A stretch of 18,797 bases of DNA, taken from positions 1 to 18,797 of the forward strand of contig CAUZSH010000038.1 in the NCBI GenBank assembly GCA_963582935.1, in the 5' to 3' direction. A program made the translations under genes and the position numbers. This DNA comes from CAUZSH01 sp963582935 (GTDB lineage: Bacteria > Pseudomonadota > Gammaproteobacteria > Francisellales > Francisellaceae). Below the pieces are notes generated by a model that saw nothing but the letters and a program-made list of their open reading frames with translations, made no database searches and was not told where the DNA came from. Below are positions 1-7,799 of this stretch, one piece after another (the first letter of the stretch is position 1; the number at the start of each line of letters is the position of its first letter).

Positions 1-52
1 TCGAAGCGCTACGCACAATCTCTCAATGGAGCCGAAAGGCAGCCCTTCTGAG
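1..52 (-). repeat. Diverged inverted repeat, copy A (partner at 316-369)
   Basis: The reverse complement of bases 52 to 21 matches the plus strand at 316-347 at 26 of 32 positions without a gap. The blocks CTCAGAAG, CTTT, GGCTC and ATTGAGA are shared. Similarity fades after that but may continue off the left edge of the window. Read in the facing frames, both copies encode a similar peptide (S-M/I-E-P-K-x-x-x-S-E), so they may descend from a short coding or mobile element. Identity of the element is unknown. Confidence 0.45.
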
Positions 53-315
53 GACTACTCGACCTCGGCTTCGCCTCTCCCTGTCTCGCAGCGATATACA
101 ATGATCTAGTTCAAAATGATGCTTTGATTTGTACCAAAAAAGCATTATATTTCAAATTCCCTTAAGTTTTCTTTTATACGCTATTTTTTCGCCTTTATAT
201 GCCATCGAAAATACAAGGGAGATTTAAAGATGTAATTTCTGCGTGTTGCTCGGTCGTTCATAGAAGATTTTGGCTCCTGCCAAAATCGAATCACTACCCT
301 CGCAGATGGTTTTGC

Positions 316-369
316 CTCAGAAGCTCTTACTTTAGGCTCTATTGAGAAATGGTTACACATCACTTCAGA
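316..369 (+). repeat. Diverged inverted repeat, copy B (partner at 1-52)
   Basis: This is the second arm of the inverted pair described at 1-52. The two arms are separated by about 260 bp that contains no recognised gene. Divergence of the arms suggests an old event rather than a currently active element. Confidence 0.45.
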
Positions 370-507
370 AGAAAGTATTTTGATGAAGAAACATGCCCGC
401 ATAAATCTATATTGTATAAGGGATATAGTCGTGTTTAGGAAGCAAAGCAACCCAATTGCATACGCATCCTGACTTAGCCCACTAGGACAGGCTGTTAAAC
501 GGAAGAA

Positions 508-2058
508 TTATAGAAACTCATTCATTTTATTAACATCATCTATAGATAACCCTTTGGTTTTTTTAATAAAACATGTCCTGTCAATTTTTCCATTCCCTAG
601 TATGGGGAATTGTTTTATAAAAAAAATGGCTTTTGGTATTTTTCGTGCATGAACTTTACCTTTAAGTGACTCAAGAATGTTTTTTTCATTTATATGCTTA
701 TAGACTGCAATAAATGCAACAGGAACTGAGCCACCAATAGGATCGATAACTGGCACTACGACTGCACTTATAATAGCATCAATTTTTTCTAAATGAGCCT
801 CTATCTCTCTAGGATAGATATTTGTTCCATAAGATGTAAACATGAACTTTTCTCTTGCAGCAAAATAATATATCTTATGTTTAGTATTAAACTTTGCAAT
901 ATCGCCTGTATGGTAATAACCATCTTCATCTAATGGATTAACAATAATCCCATTTTTCATATAGCCCATCATGAGTAAGGGTGAGTTGCCTACAACTTCT
1001 CCAATGTCATTATCCTTGTCATATTGGCGCTTATGAATCAGTTTAATATTTGTATTTATTGATGGGGCCCCCAAAATTCCATCTTCAATGTGAGTCAAAT
1101 CACTATCAACTTTATGAGTAATAAAACCAAAGCCTTCTGAGGATGCATAGGTAAGAGTAATATTTGCCTGAGGGAACATTTCTTTTATTTCTTTAATGAA
1201 ATCCTTCGACAGATACTCTCCTCCAATCCTGATTTCCTCTAAGAATGGAAACTGTAGATAAGTATTCTTTTTCCATTCTTCAAGTATAGATTTTGAAATG
1301 CTTGCAACACCACCATAGTGAGTTATTTCTTCTTTTAAGAGAGTCTCTAGTAATGCTGGACCAGATGTTGTGGTTGGTAAAACAACCGTAGCTCCACAAA
1401 TGGTTGCAGAGGGTACAGTGCATAGAATCCCGCTGGCGTACCCTATTGGTGATGGTTGTAAGATGATACTATCTTTCTTTATATTTTGACATTTCTCTAT
1501 AAACTCTCCCCACTGATTCATACCTAATAAGTTATGAGCTATTAGTTTTGGCTCTCCAGTGGACCCTGATGTGGTTAATAATACAGCTTCTTTAGTAGTA
1601 TTTAGGTTTGATATCAAATCCTGCATTTTTTGTATATAGTTGTTTTTAAATGACAATATGTTTTTGAACTCATCATAATTTAAAATGTTGAGATTAGTGC
1701 TGTCCATTTCTAATAGTTTTTCTGCAAATTCATTGCAAATTATAATACATTTGCATAAAGAGTTTTTGAGTAGATGTTTGATTTCATATATCCCTAATAT
1801 TGGAGCCATAGAAACCACGCATCCTCCTCTAGCAATAATAGCAAAATAGACTAAAATAGTTTCAGGTTTCATGCCCATATGTATACCAACCTTATCAGTT
1901 GGATTTATACCTGAAATATCAAGAAAATCACATATTGCAACTATTTTTTTTAAACTTTCCAAGTATGTTATATGTTTCTCTCCTTGCTTTATATATACTT
2001 TTTGTGGGTCATCTTTTACATGGTTTAAGAAATGATCTAGTACATGTTTTATTGGCAT
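508..2058 (-). CDS. Stand-alone ANL-superfamily acyl/aryl adenylating enzyme (AMP-dependent synthetase/ligase)
   Basis: The protein (516 aa from ATG at 2058) has the full adenylation core in order. The ATP-binding P-loop TTSGSTGEPK is near residue 165, the A5 motif YASSE near 305-308, and YYHTGD with the ribose-binding Asp near 386. The hinge REKFMFTSYG is near 402, and NGKIDR with the catalytic Lys near 491. The family activates a carboxylic acid as acyl-AMP and usually transfers it to CoA or a carrier protein. The hinge lacks the common Asp of the GRxDD form. No carrier protein, thioesterase or condensing enzyme is nearby, so the substrate is open. A TTG nine bases upstream (2067) could extend it by three residues; I prefer the ATG, which has a weak GAG nine bases before it. 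Composition is notably AT-rich (13 of 60 G+C at 1621-1680, 20 of 60 at 1261-1320), unlike the housekeeping genes, which suggests acquisition. Confidence 0.85.
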   Translation of the reverse strand: MPIKHVLDHFLNHVKDDPQKVYIKQGEKHITYLESLKKIVAICDFLDISGINPTDKVGIHMGMKPETILVYFAIIARGGCVVSMAPILGIYEIKHLLKNSLCKCIIICNEFAEKLLEMDSTNLNILNYDEFKNILSFKNNYIQKMQDLISNLNTTKEAVLLTTSGSTGEPKLIAHNLLGMNQWGEFIEKCQNIKKDSIILQPSPIGYASGILCTVPSATICGATVVLPTTTSGPALLETLLKEEITHYGGVASISKSILEEWKKNTYLQFPFLEEIRIGGEYLSKDFIKEIKEMFPQANITLTYASSEGFGFITHKVDSDLTHIEDGILGAPSINTNIKLIHKRQYDKDNDIGEVVGNSPLLMMGYMKNGIIVNPLDEDGYYHTGDIAKFNTKHKIYYFAAREKFMFTSYGTNIYPREIEAHLEKIDAIISAVVVPVIDPIGGSVPVAFIAVYKHINEKNILESLKGKVHARKIPKAIFFIKQFPILGNGKIDRTCFIKKTKGLSIDDVNKMNEFL

Positions 2059-2067
2059 ATGGCTCAA

Positions 2068-2594
2068 CTCAATATAGATAACATTACATACAGGTATAGT
2101 TTACCTTTTATTAAAAAAAAGTTTTATTTAGTCGTTTACCAAATGGGTAATAGAATTCCAAACCTAATCATGACAACAGAGTAGAGACATCTTGGTAACA
2201 ATATCATATCAACCACACCAATTGAAACTGCGTAGACTACACAGAAATAAAGTATGAGATATCATCGCATCCAACGTCTCAACCACAGGCCACGACACAG
2301 CTTTGGCTGCAATTAGCTGGTCGCATTAATATACATTTATATGGGTCGTCAAAAAGTGGTATTAATGTTATGGACTTCCTACAATTACAGACATTTTATT
2401 TCCGCTAAACATAATAAGCACATCAATACTCTAGGAGCCCTAAATTAACAACATCAAACTACTTGATATTGATTTAGCTAAAAAACAAATTCCAACTACT
2501 ACTGTACTTTTGATACTGTTATTTGATATCCCATTGAAAAAAACAATACAACCACCAAATAAATAAGTCATTTCTAAACAATTAGATACATTTT
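2068..2594. other. Unexplained 527-nt intergenic region
   Basis: No gene is supportable here. Every frame is interrupted, and short translated stretches around 2270-2400 match nothing I recognise. The region lies between the start of the AT-rich ligase and a probable transposase fragment, so decayed insertion DNA is a reasonable inference. The promoter of the ligase should lie at its left end, but I see no convincing -35/-10 pair among the AT-rich candidates. Confidence 0.4.
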
Positions 2595-2903
2595 ATGGCT
2601 TACCCTTTTTCCAGCACAGAAAGTTCAACAGAAATCCGAGAAATTATTTACCAATCATTTGATAGTCGCAATGATTTATCAATGGAATTACTTGATGCAT
2701 TATCAGCAGAAACTAAAGTTAGCTCTGCTGTTGAGTTGTCACTCTCACATCATTTAACTAGACAATACAGCAGTCATGCTAAACAGAAAGATCAGAATGA
2801 TACCTATGTTTTAACCGCTGACTCTAAATACAGTACCGTTAAAGCGGTGGATGACGCTTATGCAGTTGGTGACCATGCGCTTAATCGTGATGTACAAAGA
2901 TAA
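2595..2903 (+). pseudogene. Possible internally deleted transposase fragment (IS4-like)
   Basis: The open frame is 102 aa with ATG at 2595 and no good ribosome site. The first 60 residues are polar and helical and contain SHHLTRQYSS, which is reminiscent of the HHFxRxYSS segment near the N-terminus of some IS4-group transposases. The second part, YVLTADSKYST, resembles the DDE-domain segment around an 'ADSKYS' Asp in the same proteins. The roughly 200 residues normally between these parts are absent, which would make this an internal deletion. This family assignment is from memory of motif shape, not a search. If wrong, it is an unknown small protein. It ends tail-to-tail against selO with no gap. 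Confidence 0.4.
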
Positions 2904-4661
2904 TTATGACGAGCAGCTATAATATGATAAGCCACCTACTTGAAATAACTCAGATGGTTTCAGCCTATAGTATTTCTCATCCACAGACTTTGACTGATCA
3001 GTGTATGGTTGTGTCATAACTTCTTGGAGCTCTCGAACTAAAGTATAGTTTCCTGAGGACGCTTGCTGATATGCAGGCATAACAAACCACTCTCGCAAAT
3101 TGTATTTTGGATTGACGAGTTTCATCTGCACAGAAAGCTCCTTACGAGAGCACTCATGATCAGCATTTGTACCATCAATAAGGATGAGAGATTTCCATTT
3201 TGTGAACCACTGCAACCATCGCTGATTCATTTTTTCTGGGTCTGTAGGCCACATTGGAGTCATGCTGTGCTTGAAGTTATTGTAGAAACTTTTTTTAAGG
3301 TGGGAAATATCATCAGGCACCATAGATAGTTCACGGAAGAAAATTGTGTAATCTACAGGTGTCTGTCGCATGAGCATTTCGAGCTCACTGAATAATTCTT
3401 CGTGAAAAGCGCCAAGCCCAAGTTTAGAAGCCCACATCATGTCCATTTGTGTTTGCATAGCTTTCGTAAACCCACTTTGAAGCACTTCAATCTGCCGCAG
3501 ATAGTCATGATTCGAATGCAGCAACGGCCTTAATGCGCCTGCAAACGTGTGGAAGTTGCGCTCCGCTGCCACTGTCTGGTTCATGAACGAGTAGTGATCT
3601 CCACCACCTGTCCATGGCTGGTATTTAGGATTAAACTCATCACAGAATCCAAATGGGCCATAGTCAAGTGTGAAGCCACCAGCCGCGCAGTTATCACTAT
3701 TAAAGTTACCTTGGCAGTAGCCAACACGGATCCAGTTTGCCACAAGAGATATTAGGCGCTTACGGAATTCGATGGCGAGCAAAACCACTTTTTCAGCCAT
3801 ACTGAGATTATTTTTGATCACCTTACCGTACTCACGATCAATCAAGTGCAACACAATCTTCTCAAGCTCTTCCATTGCTTTTGGATGTTCTTTCTTACGG
3901 GCACGTCGACCAAATAGCTCTAGTTGTCCGACCCTAATGAACGAAGGCGCTACGCGTGTCGAAATGGCGACTGCCTCGGATATAAGCATGTCTGGATTCC
4001 TCGAGAAAGATCCACTAGAGTACCAAGGCCGCTTGACTTTATCTGCTTTAGAAACGTACAAGCTCAGGGACATTGATGTGGGCACTCCGAGTGCGTACAT
4101 GTGCTCCTGCGCCAAGAATTCTCGGATACTCGAGCGCAAGACTGCGCGACCGTCTGCGCCACGACAGTACGGAGTTCTTCCTCCACCTTTCAGCTGCATT
4201 TCCCAACGTCGATCGTTGATAACCGCTTCCAGAACGGAAATTGCACGGCCATCACCGTAGCCATTTCCAGTCTGGAACGGGCACTGATGGTAGTATTCAG
4301 TGCCAAAGATCGAAAGTGCATAGCCACATGACCAACCAACCCTACGCATAGGTTCAGGAACCTGCGACATATCACCAGAGAACATCTTTGCGAAGTCCGC
4401 TGAGGTGGCCATGCTGTCGTAAAATCCAAGTTCGCGAAAAAAGTTTTTGCTGTGTGAGACGTACTCTGGCTCTTTAATAGGTGTGGGATTGACGAGGACA
4501 TAGTGACCCGTAAAGACTTGTCTTGCTTCATGGTCTACTCCATTTAATTTTCCATTAGGGTCACAGTTAAGAGTGTCCATAAACGAGTAACATGCCAATT
4601 TGGCAAGATCATCAAGTGTAGCTATGGTTCGTGGAACTGCCTTGAACAGTCGTTTTGTCAT
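2904..4661 (-). CDS. selO: Protein adenylyltransferase SelO (YdiU/UPF0061), long form
   Basis: SelO is a pseudokinase-fold enzyme that transfers AMP from ATP to Ser/Thr/Tyr of proteins and is linked to redox stress. The nucleotide-binding motif QLKGGGRTPY has Lys near residue 158, and the ADGRAVLRSSIREFL helix follows it. NSDN near 321-324 carries the presumed base Asp323 and metal ligand Asn324, and LDYGPFGF carries metal ligand Asp333. The protein ends in SCSS, the position of the selenocysteine in animal SelO, here Cys583. At 585 aa it is about 100 residues longer than E. coli YdiU (478). The E. coli redox partner Cys272 would fall about 16 residues after Asp333, where no Cys is present; Cys340 lies seven residues after it. 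The ATG at 4661 has GGAG seven bases upstream and overlaps a 28-codon leader ORF. Base composition looks higher in G+C than its neighbours (33 of 60 at 3901-3960). Confidence 0.9.
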   Translation of the reverse strand: MTKRLFKAVPRTIATLDDLAKLACYSFMDTLNCDPNGKLNGVDHEARQVFTGHYVLVNPTPIKEPEYVSHSKNFFRELGFYDSMATSADFAKMFSGDMSQVPEPMRRVGWSCGYALSIFGTEYYHQCPFQTGNGYGDGRAISVLEAVINDRRWEMQLKGGGRTPYCRGADGRAVLRSSIREFLAQEHMYALGVPTSMSLSLYVSKADKVKRPWYSSGSFSRNPDMLISEAVAISTRVAPSFIRVGQLELFGRRARKKEHPKAMEELEKIVLHLIDREYGKVIKNNLSMAEKVVLLAIEFRKRLISLVANWIRVGYCQGNFNSDNCAAGGFTLDYGPFGFCDEFNPKYQPWTGGGDHYSFMNQTVAAERNFHTFAGALRPLLHSNHDYLRQIEVLQSGFTKAMQTQMDMMWASKLGLGAFHEELFSELEMLMRQTPVDYTIFFRELSMVPDDISHLKKSFYNNFKHSMTPMWPTDPEKMNQRWLQWFTKWKSLILIDGTNADHECSRKELSVQMKLVNPKYNLREWFVMPAYQQASSGNYTLVRELQEVMTQPYTDQSKSVDEKYYRLKPSELFQVGGLSYYSCSS

Positions 4662-4744
4662 GTGAGTACTCCATGTGTGAGATAGAATGTCTGCCTTCCT
4701 TCTGCGTGATCCATCGCATTAATGATTTCCTTAATTGCTATCAT
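4658..4744 (-). CDS. 28-codon ORF coupled to selO (leader peptide candidate)
   Basis: An ATG at 4744 opens 28 codons (starting MIAIKEIINAMDHAEG, ending HGVLT) that stop at TGA 4658-4660. The stop overlaps the selO ATG as ATGA. AGAGG stands nine bases before its ATG, a proper ribosome site. The selO ribosome site GGAG lies inside this frame. The arrangement is typical of translational coupling: a ribosome finishing the small frame would reinitiate on selO. I recognise no family. It has no membrane segment and no obvious run of regulatory codons, so amino-acid attenuation is not indicated. It could be a functional small protein, a coupling leader, or chance. Confidence 0.5.
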   Translation of the reverse strand: MIAIKEIINAMDHAEGRQTFYLTHGVLT

Positions 4745-4782
4745 ACAACTTATCCTCTGACCGATAACTTACACGGGCAATA

Positions 4783-4962
4783 TTAAATCTCCATCATTTC
4801 AAAATCCTGCTTACCTGCAGAGCAATCGGGACATTCCCAATTTTCTGGGACATCTTCCCATTTCGTCTTTGGTGGAATTCCATGATCGTGACAGCCATCT
4901 TCTTCATTGTAGATATAACCGCAGATAAGACACATATAGCTCTTAAAAATATAATTTGACAT
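4783..4962 (-). CDS. Rubredoxin (59 aa)
   Basis: Rubredoxins are small cytoplasmic one-electron carriers with a single iron held by four Cys. This frame starts SNYIFKSYMCLICGYIYNEE after the Met and ends in DFEMMEI. It has both knuckles: CLICG near residues 11-15 and CPDCSAG near 44-50. The WEDVPENWECP stretch between them is the classical rubredoxin signature. Length (59 aa) is normal for the family (about 52-60), so the gene looks intact. GGGTGA stands about nine bases before ATG 4962. It lies 38 bp upstream of the selO leader ORF and 38 bp downstream of a small helical protein, all on the same strand, so co-transcription is likely. What it reduces here is not evident; no alkane hydroxylase or rubredoxin reductase is in the window. 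Confidence 0.93.
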   Translation of the reverse strand: MSNYIFKSYMCLICGYIYNEEDGCHDHGIPPKTKWEDVPENWECPDCSAGKQDFEMMEI

Positions 4963-5000
4963 AAATGTTCACCCGCATGTTATTGTAGTAATTCTGTATT

Positions 5001-5195
5001 TTATAGTGACCTTAAATAATCTCTTACTTTTCTAAGGCCTTCAGAAACTCTATTCTTGATTTCAGAACGCATATTTTGATCCTGAGCATCGAGCTCATTT
5101 ATACAATCTAATTCAAGGTCTTTTAACTTTATTATTTTTTCTTCTTTTATAAGATTAGAGTTAAATATTTTATCTGCCTCATCTCTCATGTTCAT
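5001..5195 (-). CDS. Small charged helical hypothetical protein
   Basis: I do not recognise this protein. From the ATG at 5195 it is 64 aa, rich in Lys, Glu, Asp and Leu throughout (KEEKIIKLKDLELDCINE), and likely a single helical hairpin or coiled coil without membrane segments or a signal peptide. I choose 5195 because GGGGG lies six bases before it. An upstream in-frame ATG at 5222 would give 73 aa but has no ribosome site. It precedes the rubredoxin gene by 38 bp on the same strand and may be the first gene of that transcript. Confidence 0.5.
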   Translation of the reverse strand: MNMRDEADKIFNSNLIKEEKIIKLKDLELDCINELDAQDQNMRSEIKNRVSEGLRKVRDYLRSL

Positions 5196-5222
5196 ATCAT
5201 ACCCCCAGATATCAATCCTCAT

Positions 5223-5437
5223 TAAAATAATATCTTACGGTAAGCAATTTGTATATTTTTGACTTAAAATATATTTTTTAATTTACTCATAGTAATAGAG
5301 GGCTACAGGACGGGGCACATTAAACCCGCAATCTGACCCACCCCTAGAATTTGGGACACTTGTCCACCCAGAAATAGGAGTATAAAGTTCCAAATCAAAA
5401 GTACACTACTAATATCGTAGCTGACCCTTCTGTTGTA
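5223..5437. mobile_element. Possible insertion-sequence end remnant
   Basis: Around 5327-5383 the plus strand reads TGACCCACCCCTAGAATTT, then GGGACA, then a stretch ending AGAAATAGGAGTATAAAG. The opening TGACCC plus a spaced GGAG-like site is the layout I associate with the left end of IS3-type elements, including the ribosome site of a lost transposase start. No transposase frame follows. A perfect 5-bp dyad (GGACA/TGTCC, 2-nt spacer) sits inside. This is pattern recall, not a database match. The position, just after ispD, is where ispF would be expected in related genomes. Confidence 0.3.
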
Positions 5438-6127
5438 CTATTTTTGTATTTTTAGACACTGATTTGCAAACTCTATATCTTCAGAAACCGTAATCTTAAT
5501 GTTAGAACGACGACCTTCCATAAGAATAGGTTTAAACCCTGCATATTCTACCGCAGAAGCTTCATCGGTAATCACCACATTGTCTTGTAGAGCTTTATGA
5601 ACACTTTTTATCAAAATTTCATAGGAAAACATCTGAGGTGTTTGCGCCAACCATAGGTCAGAACGATCAACTGTTTTCACAATATTATCAAACATATCTG
5701 CCTGCTTCACAGTCTCATAAACTGGCAATGCAAGAATTCCGCCAACAGACTCGGTCACCTCCACCATATGATATAAAGCATCTACATCATCAGATGACAC
5801 ACAAGCCCTAGCAGCATCGTGCACCATGACCCATTGGTCATTCTTCACTTTTTTCTTAAGCGATTGTAGGGCATTAAAAACGGAGTCAACTCGATTTTTT
5901 CCACCTATGCAAATTTGCACGTGTTGATGTTTTACATAGATTGAGTGAGTCCAGTGTTGATCTTTTGGGTGTAGAACCACCATAATATTTTTGATCACAT
6001 CAGAGCGTAGTAACTTTTCAATGGTGGTATCCAGAATTGTTTTATTATTATGTAATTTTAGATATTGTTTTGGAACTTCTGACTGCATTCGAGAGCCGAT
6101 ACCTGCCGCAGGCACAATACACCACAT
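5438..6127 (-). CDS. ispD: 2-C-methyl-D-erythritol 4-phosphate cytidylyltransferase IspD
   Basis: IspD joins CTP and methylerythritol phosphate to form CDP-ME, the third step of the MEP isoprenoid pathway. The CTP loop PAAGIGSRM (6-14) carries Arg13, followed by KQY with Lys20. GGKNRVDSV (75-83), VHDAARACV (102-110), the RSDLWLAQTPQMF block (155-167) and GRRSNIKITVSED (205-217) with Lys211 are all present. Length (229 aa) is normal. Ala108 stands where most homologues have Pro (VHDAARP); it is not a catalytic residue. The start codon overlaps the ftsB stop as TAATG, so translation is coupled. The usual next gene, ispF, does not follow. Confidence 0.97.
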   Translation of the reverse strand: MWCIVPAAGIGSRMQSEVPKQYLKLHNNKTILDTTIEKLLRSDVIKNIMVVLHPKDQHWTHSIYVKHQHVQICIGGKNRVDSVFNALQSLKKKVKNDQWVMVHDAARACVSSDDVDALYHMVEVTESVGGILALPVYETVKQADMFDNIVKTVDRSDLWLAQTPQMFSYEILIKSVHKALQDNVVITDEASAVEYAGFKPILMEGRRSNIKITVSEDIEFANQCLKIQK

Positions 6128-6426
6128 TAAAAGCCACCATGTGGAATAACTTGATAAAAAGTTTCACCTTTCTTAATAAAACCAAGATCCATTCTTGCCA
6201 GCCCTTCAATCACTTCATTATTATGCCGTAAACTCAGTACTTCATCATAAAGCATATTATTACGTACTTTGACTTTTGCATTTTCAATATTTAGTTTTTG
6301 CACTTGCGTTTGCAACTGAAAAATTGAAGCAACACCGTTTGAAGTATTCCATAAATCAATTTGTAACCAAATAATGCCTGCTAGCAATGTAGCAACGAGT
6401 AATTGATATTTTGAAATAAAGCGCAT
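6127..6426 (-). CDS. ftsB: Cell division protein FtsB
   Basis: FtsB is a single-span inner-membrane protein that forms a complex with FtsL and FtsQ at the division site and links the divisome to septal peptidoglycan synthesis. The 99-aa protein has a short cytoplasmic tail, one membrane segment (about 8-24, LLVATLLAGIIWLQ), then a periplasmic coiled coil (about 35-70). It closes with the conserved C-terminal block LGFIKKGETFYQVI. Position between eno and ispD matches the usual gammaproteobacterial order and supports the call. The gap to eno is 15 bp with no clear Shine-Dalgarno; coupling to eno is possible. Confidence 0.93.
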   Translation of the reverse strand: MRFISKYQLLVATLLAGIIWLQIDLWNTSNGVASIFQLQTQVQKLNIENAKVKVRNNMLYDEVLSLRHNNEVIEGLARMDLGFIKKGETFYQVIPHGGF

Positions 6427-6441
6427 TATAATTATGGGCCG

Positions 6442-7743
6442 CTATTTTATCTGCTTAAATGCGTTCAATCCTGGATATATTGCCTTGTCTCCAAGTGCTT
6501 CTTCAATTCTAAGTAATTGATTATACTTCGAGACACGGTCTGAACGACAAAGTGAGCCTGTTTTAATTTGACCTGCATTGGTCGCAACCGCCAAATCCGC
6601 AATCGTTGTGTCTGAAGTTTCTCCAGAGCGATGTGAGATAACTGTCGTATAACCTGCATCATGTGCAAGCTTAATAGCTTCAAGCGTTTCAGTCAGTGTC
6701 CCAATTTGATTGAGTTTAATCAAAATAGAGTTTGCAATATGCTTATCAATCCCTTCTTTTAGGATTTTAGTGTTAGTCACAAATAAATCATCACCAACAA
6801 GCTGAACTTTATCGCCCACTTTTTCTGTTAGTAACTTCCATCCATCCCAATCATCTTCATCCATACCATCTTCTATGGTAATAATCGGGTATTTATCTAC
6901 CCATTCAGCAAGATAGTCTACGAATTCGGCAGAAGTAAGACTTTTACCTTCTGATTTTAAATGATACTTTCCATCTGAATAAAACTCTGTACTTGCAAGA
7001 TCTAAACCGATATAAACATCTTCACCTGGCTTATAACCTGCTTCAACGATGGCTTTCATAATCATTTCAATCGCCATTTCATTGGATGGTAAGTCAGGTG
7101 CATAACCACCCTCATCACCCACGCCTGCCACACTATAACCTGAAGATACAAGCACTTTTTTTAGCGTATGGAAGATTTCAGTTCCGCAACGTAATGCTTC
7201 TGAAAATTTATCAAAACCAACGGGTAAGATCATAAATTCCTGCATATCAACATTGTTATCGGCGTGCTCACCACCATTAATGACATTCATCATTGGCACA
7301 GGCATCAGATAGGTATTATTTTCAGACGTGTCATTTTTAGATAAGCTTAAAAACAAAGGTTTCTGAGCTTCTGTCGCGGCGGCTTTAGCTACAGCAAGAG
7401 AGACGGCTAAAATTGCATTCGCCCCTAAATTTGCTTTATTATCAGAACCATCAAGTTTGATCATTGCAACATCAACGGCTCTTTGATCTGCGGCCTCCAT
7501 ACCAATGACTGCTTGAGAAATTTTGGTATTAATATTTTCAACGGCCTTCAACACCCCTTTTCCAAGATAACGACTTGCATCCTTATCCCTAAGCTCTATT
7601 GCCTCTCTTGAGCCCGTAGATGCGCCTGAAGGAACCGCTGCACGCCCAAAAGCACCAGATGCCAATACGACATCTGCCTCTACCGTTGGGTTTCCTCGAG
7701 AATCAAGAATCTCACGCGCAATTACTTTTACAATTTTAGACAT
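6442..7743 (-). CDS. eno: Enolase
   Basis: Enolase interconverts 2-phosphoglycerate and phosphoenolpyruvate in glycolysis and in many gammaproteobacteria also docks on the RNase E degradosome. The 433-aa protein has the full catalytic set: Glu211 in GDEGGYAPD, Lys343 in IKLNQIGTL, and His371 in SHRSGETSDTTIADLAV. Metal ligands are Asp248 (GLDLAS), Glu291 (EDGMDEDDW) and Asp318 (VGDD). The C-terminal GQIKTGSLCRSDR carries Lys394. Length and motifs match E. coli closely. It lies 56 bp downstream of kdsA on the same strand; PEP made here is a substrate of KdsA. A GGGG stretch about 11 bases upstream is the probable ribosome site. Confidence 0.99.
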   Translation of the reverse strand: MSKIVKVIAREILDSRGNPTVEADVVLASGAFGRAAVPSGASTGSREAIELRDKDASRYLGKGVLKAVENINTKISQAVIGMEAADQRAVDVAMIKLDGSDNKANLGANAILAVSLAVAKAAATEAQKPLFLSLSKNDTSENNTYLMPVPMMNVINGGEHADNNVDMQEFMILPVGFDKFSEALRCGTEIFHTLKKVLVSSGYSVAGVGDEGGYAPDLPSNEMAIEMIMKAIVEAGYKPGEDVYIGLDLASTEFYSDGKYHLKSEGKSLTSAEFVDYLAEWVDKYPIITIEDGMDEDDWDGWKLLTEKVGDKVQLVGDDLFVTNTKILKEGIDKHIANSILIKLNQIGTLTETLEAIKLAHDAGYTTVISHRSGETSDTTIADLAVATNAGQIKTGSLCRSDRVSKYNQLLRIEEALGDKAIYPGLNAFKQIK

Positions 7744-7799
7744 CTTACCAATACCCCTGTATCCAGAAAATTTTATTTTACATCACCTTTGGGCGATAA

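Larger units (their letters stand above)
1..507. other. Region without a convincing gene
   Basis: I find no supportable gene in this 507-nt stretch. An 89-codon open frame on the minus strand (181-450) starts with TTG, has no visible ribosome site and resembles no family I know, so I do not call it. What is visible is a pair of diverged inverted repeat copies (about 1-52 and 316-369, listed separately). A weak 4-bp hairpin (AGCC/GGCT) lies just after the stop of the ligase gene near 480-500 and is too weak to call a terminator. The stretch looks like decayed accessory DNA. Confidence 0.5.

Noticed and set aside
181..450. 89-codon open frame on the minus strand
   Set aside because: TTG start, no ribosome site, no recognisable family, and it runs across repeat copy B.
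3772..4260. 162-codon open frame on the plus strand
   Set aside because: It is fully antisense to the well-supported selO gene and has no family features; the long frame follows from selO codon usage.
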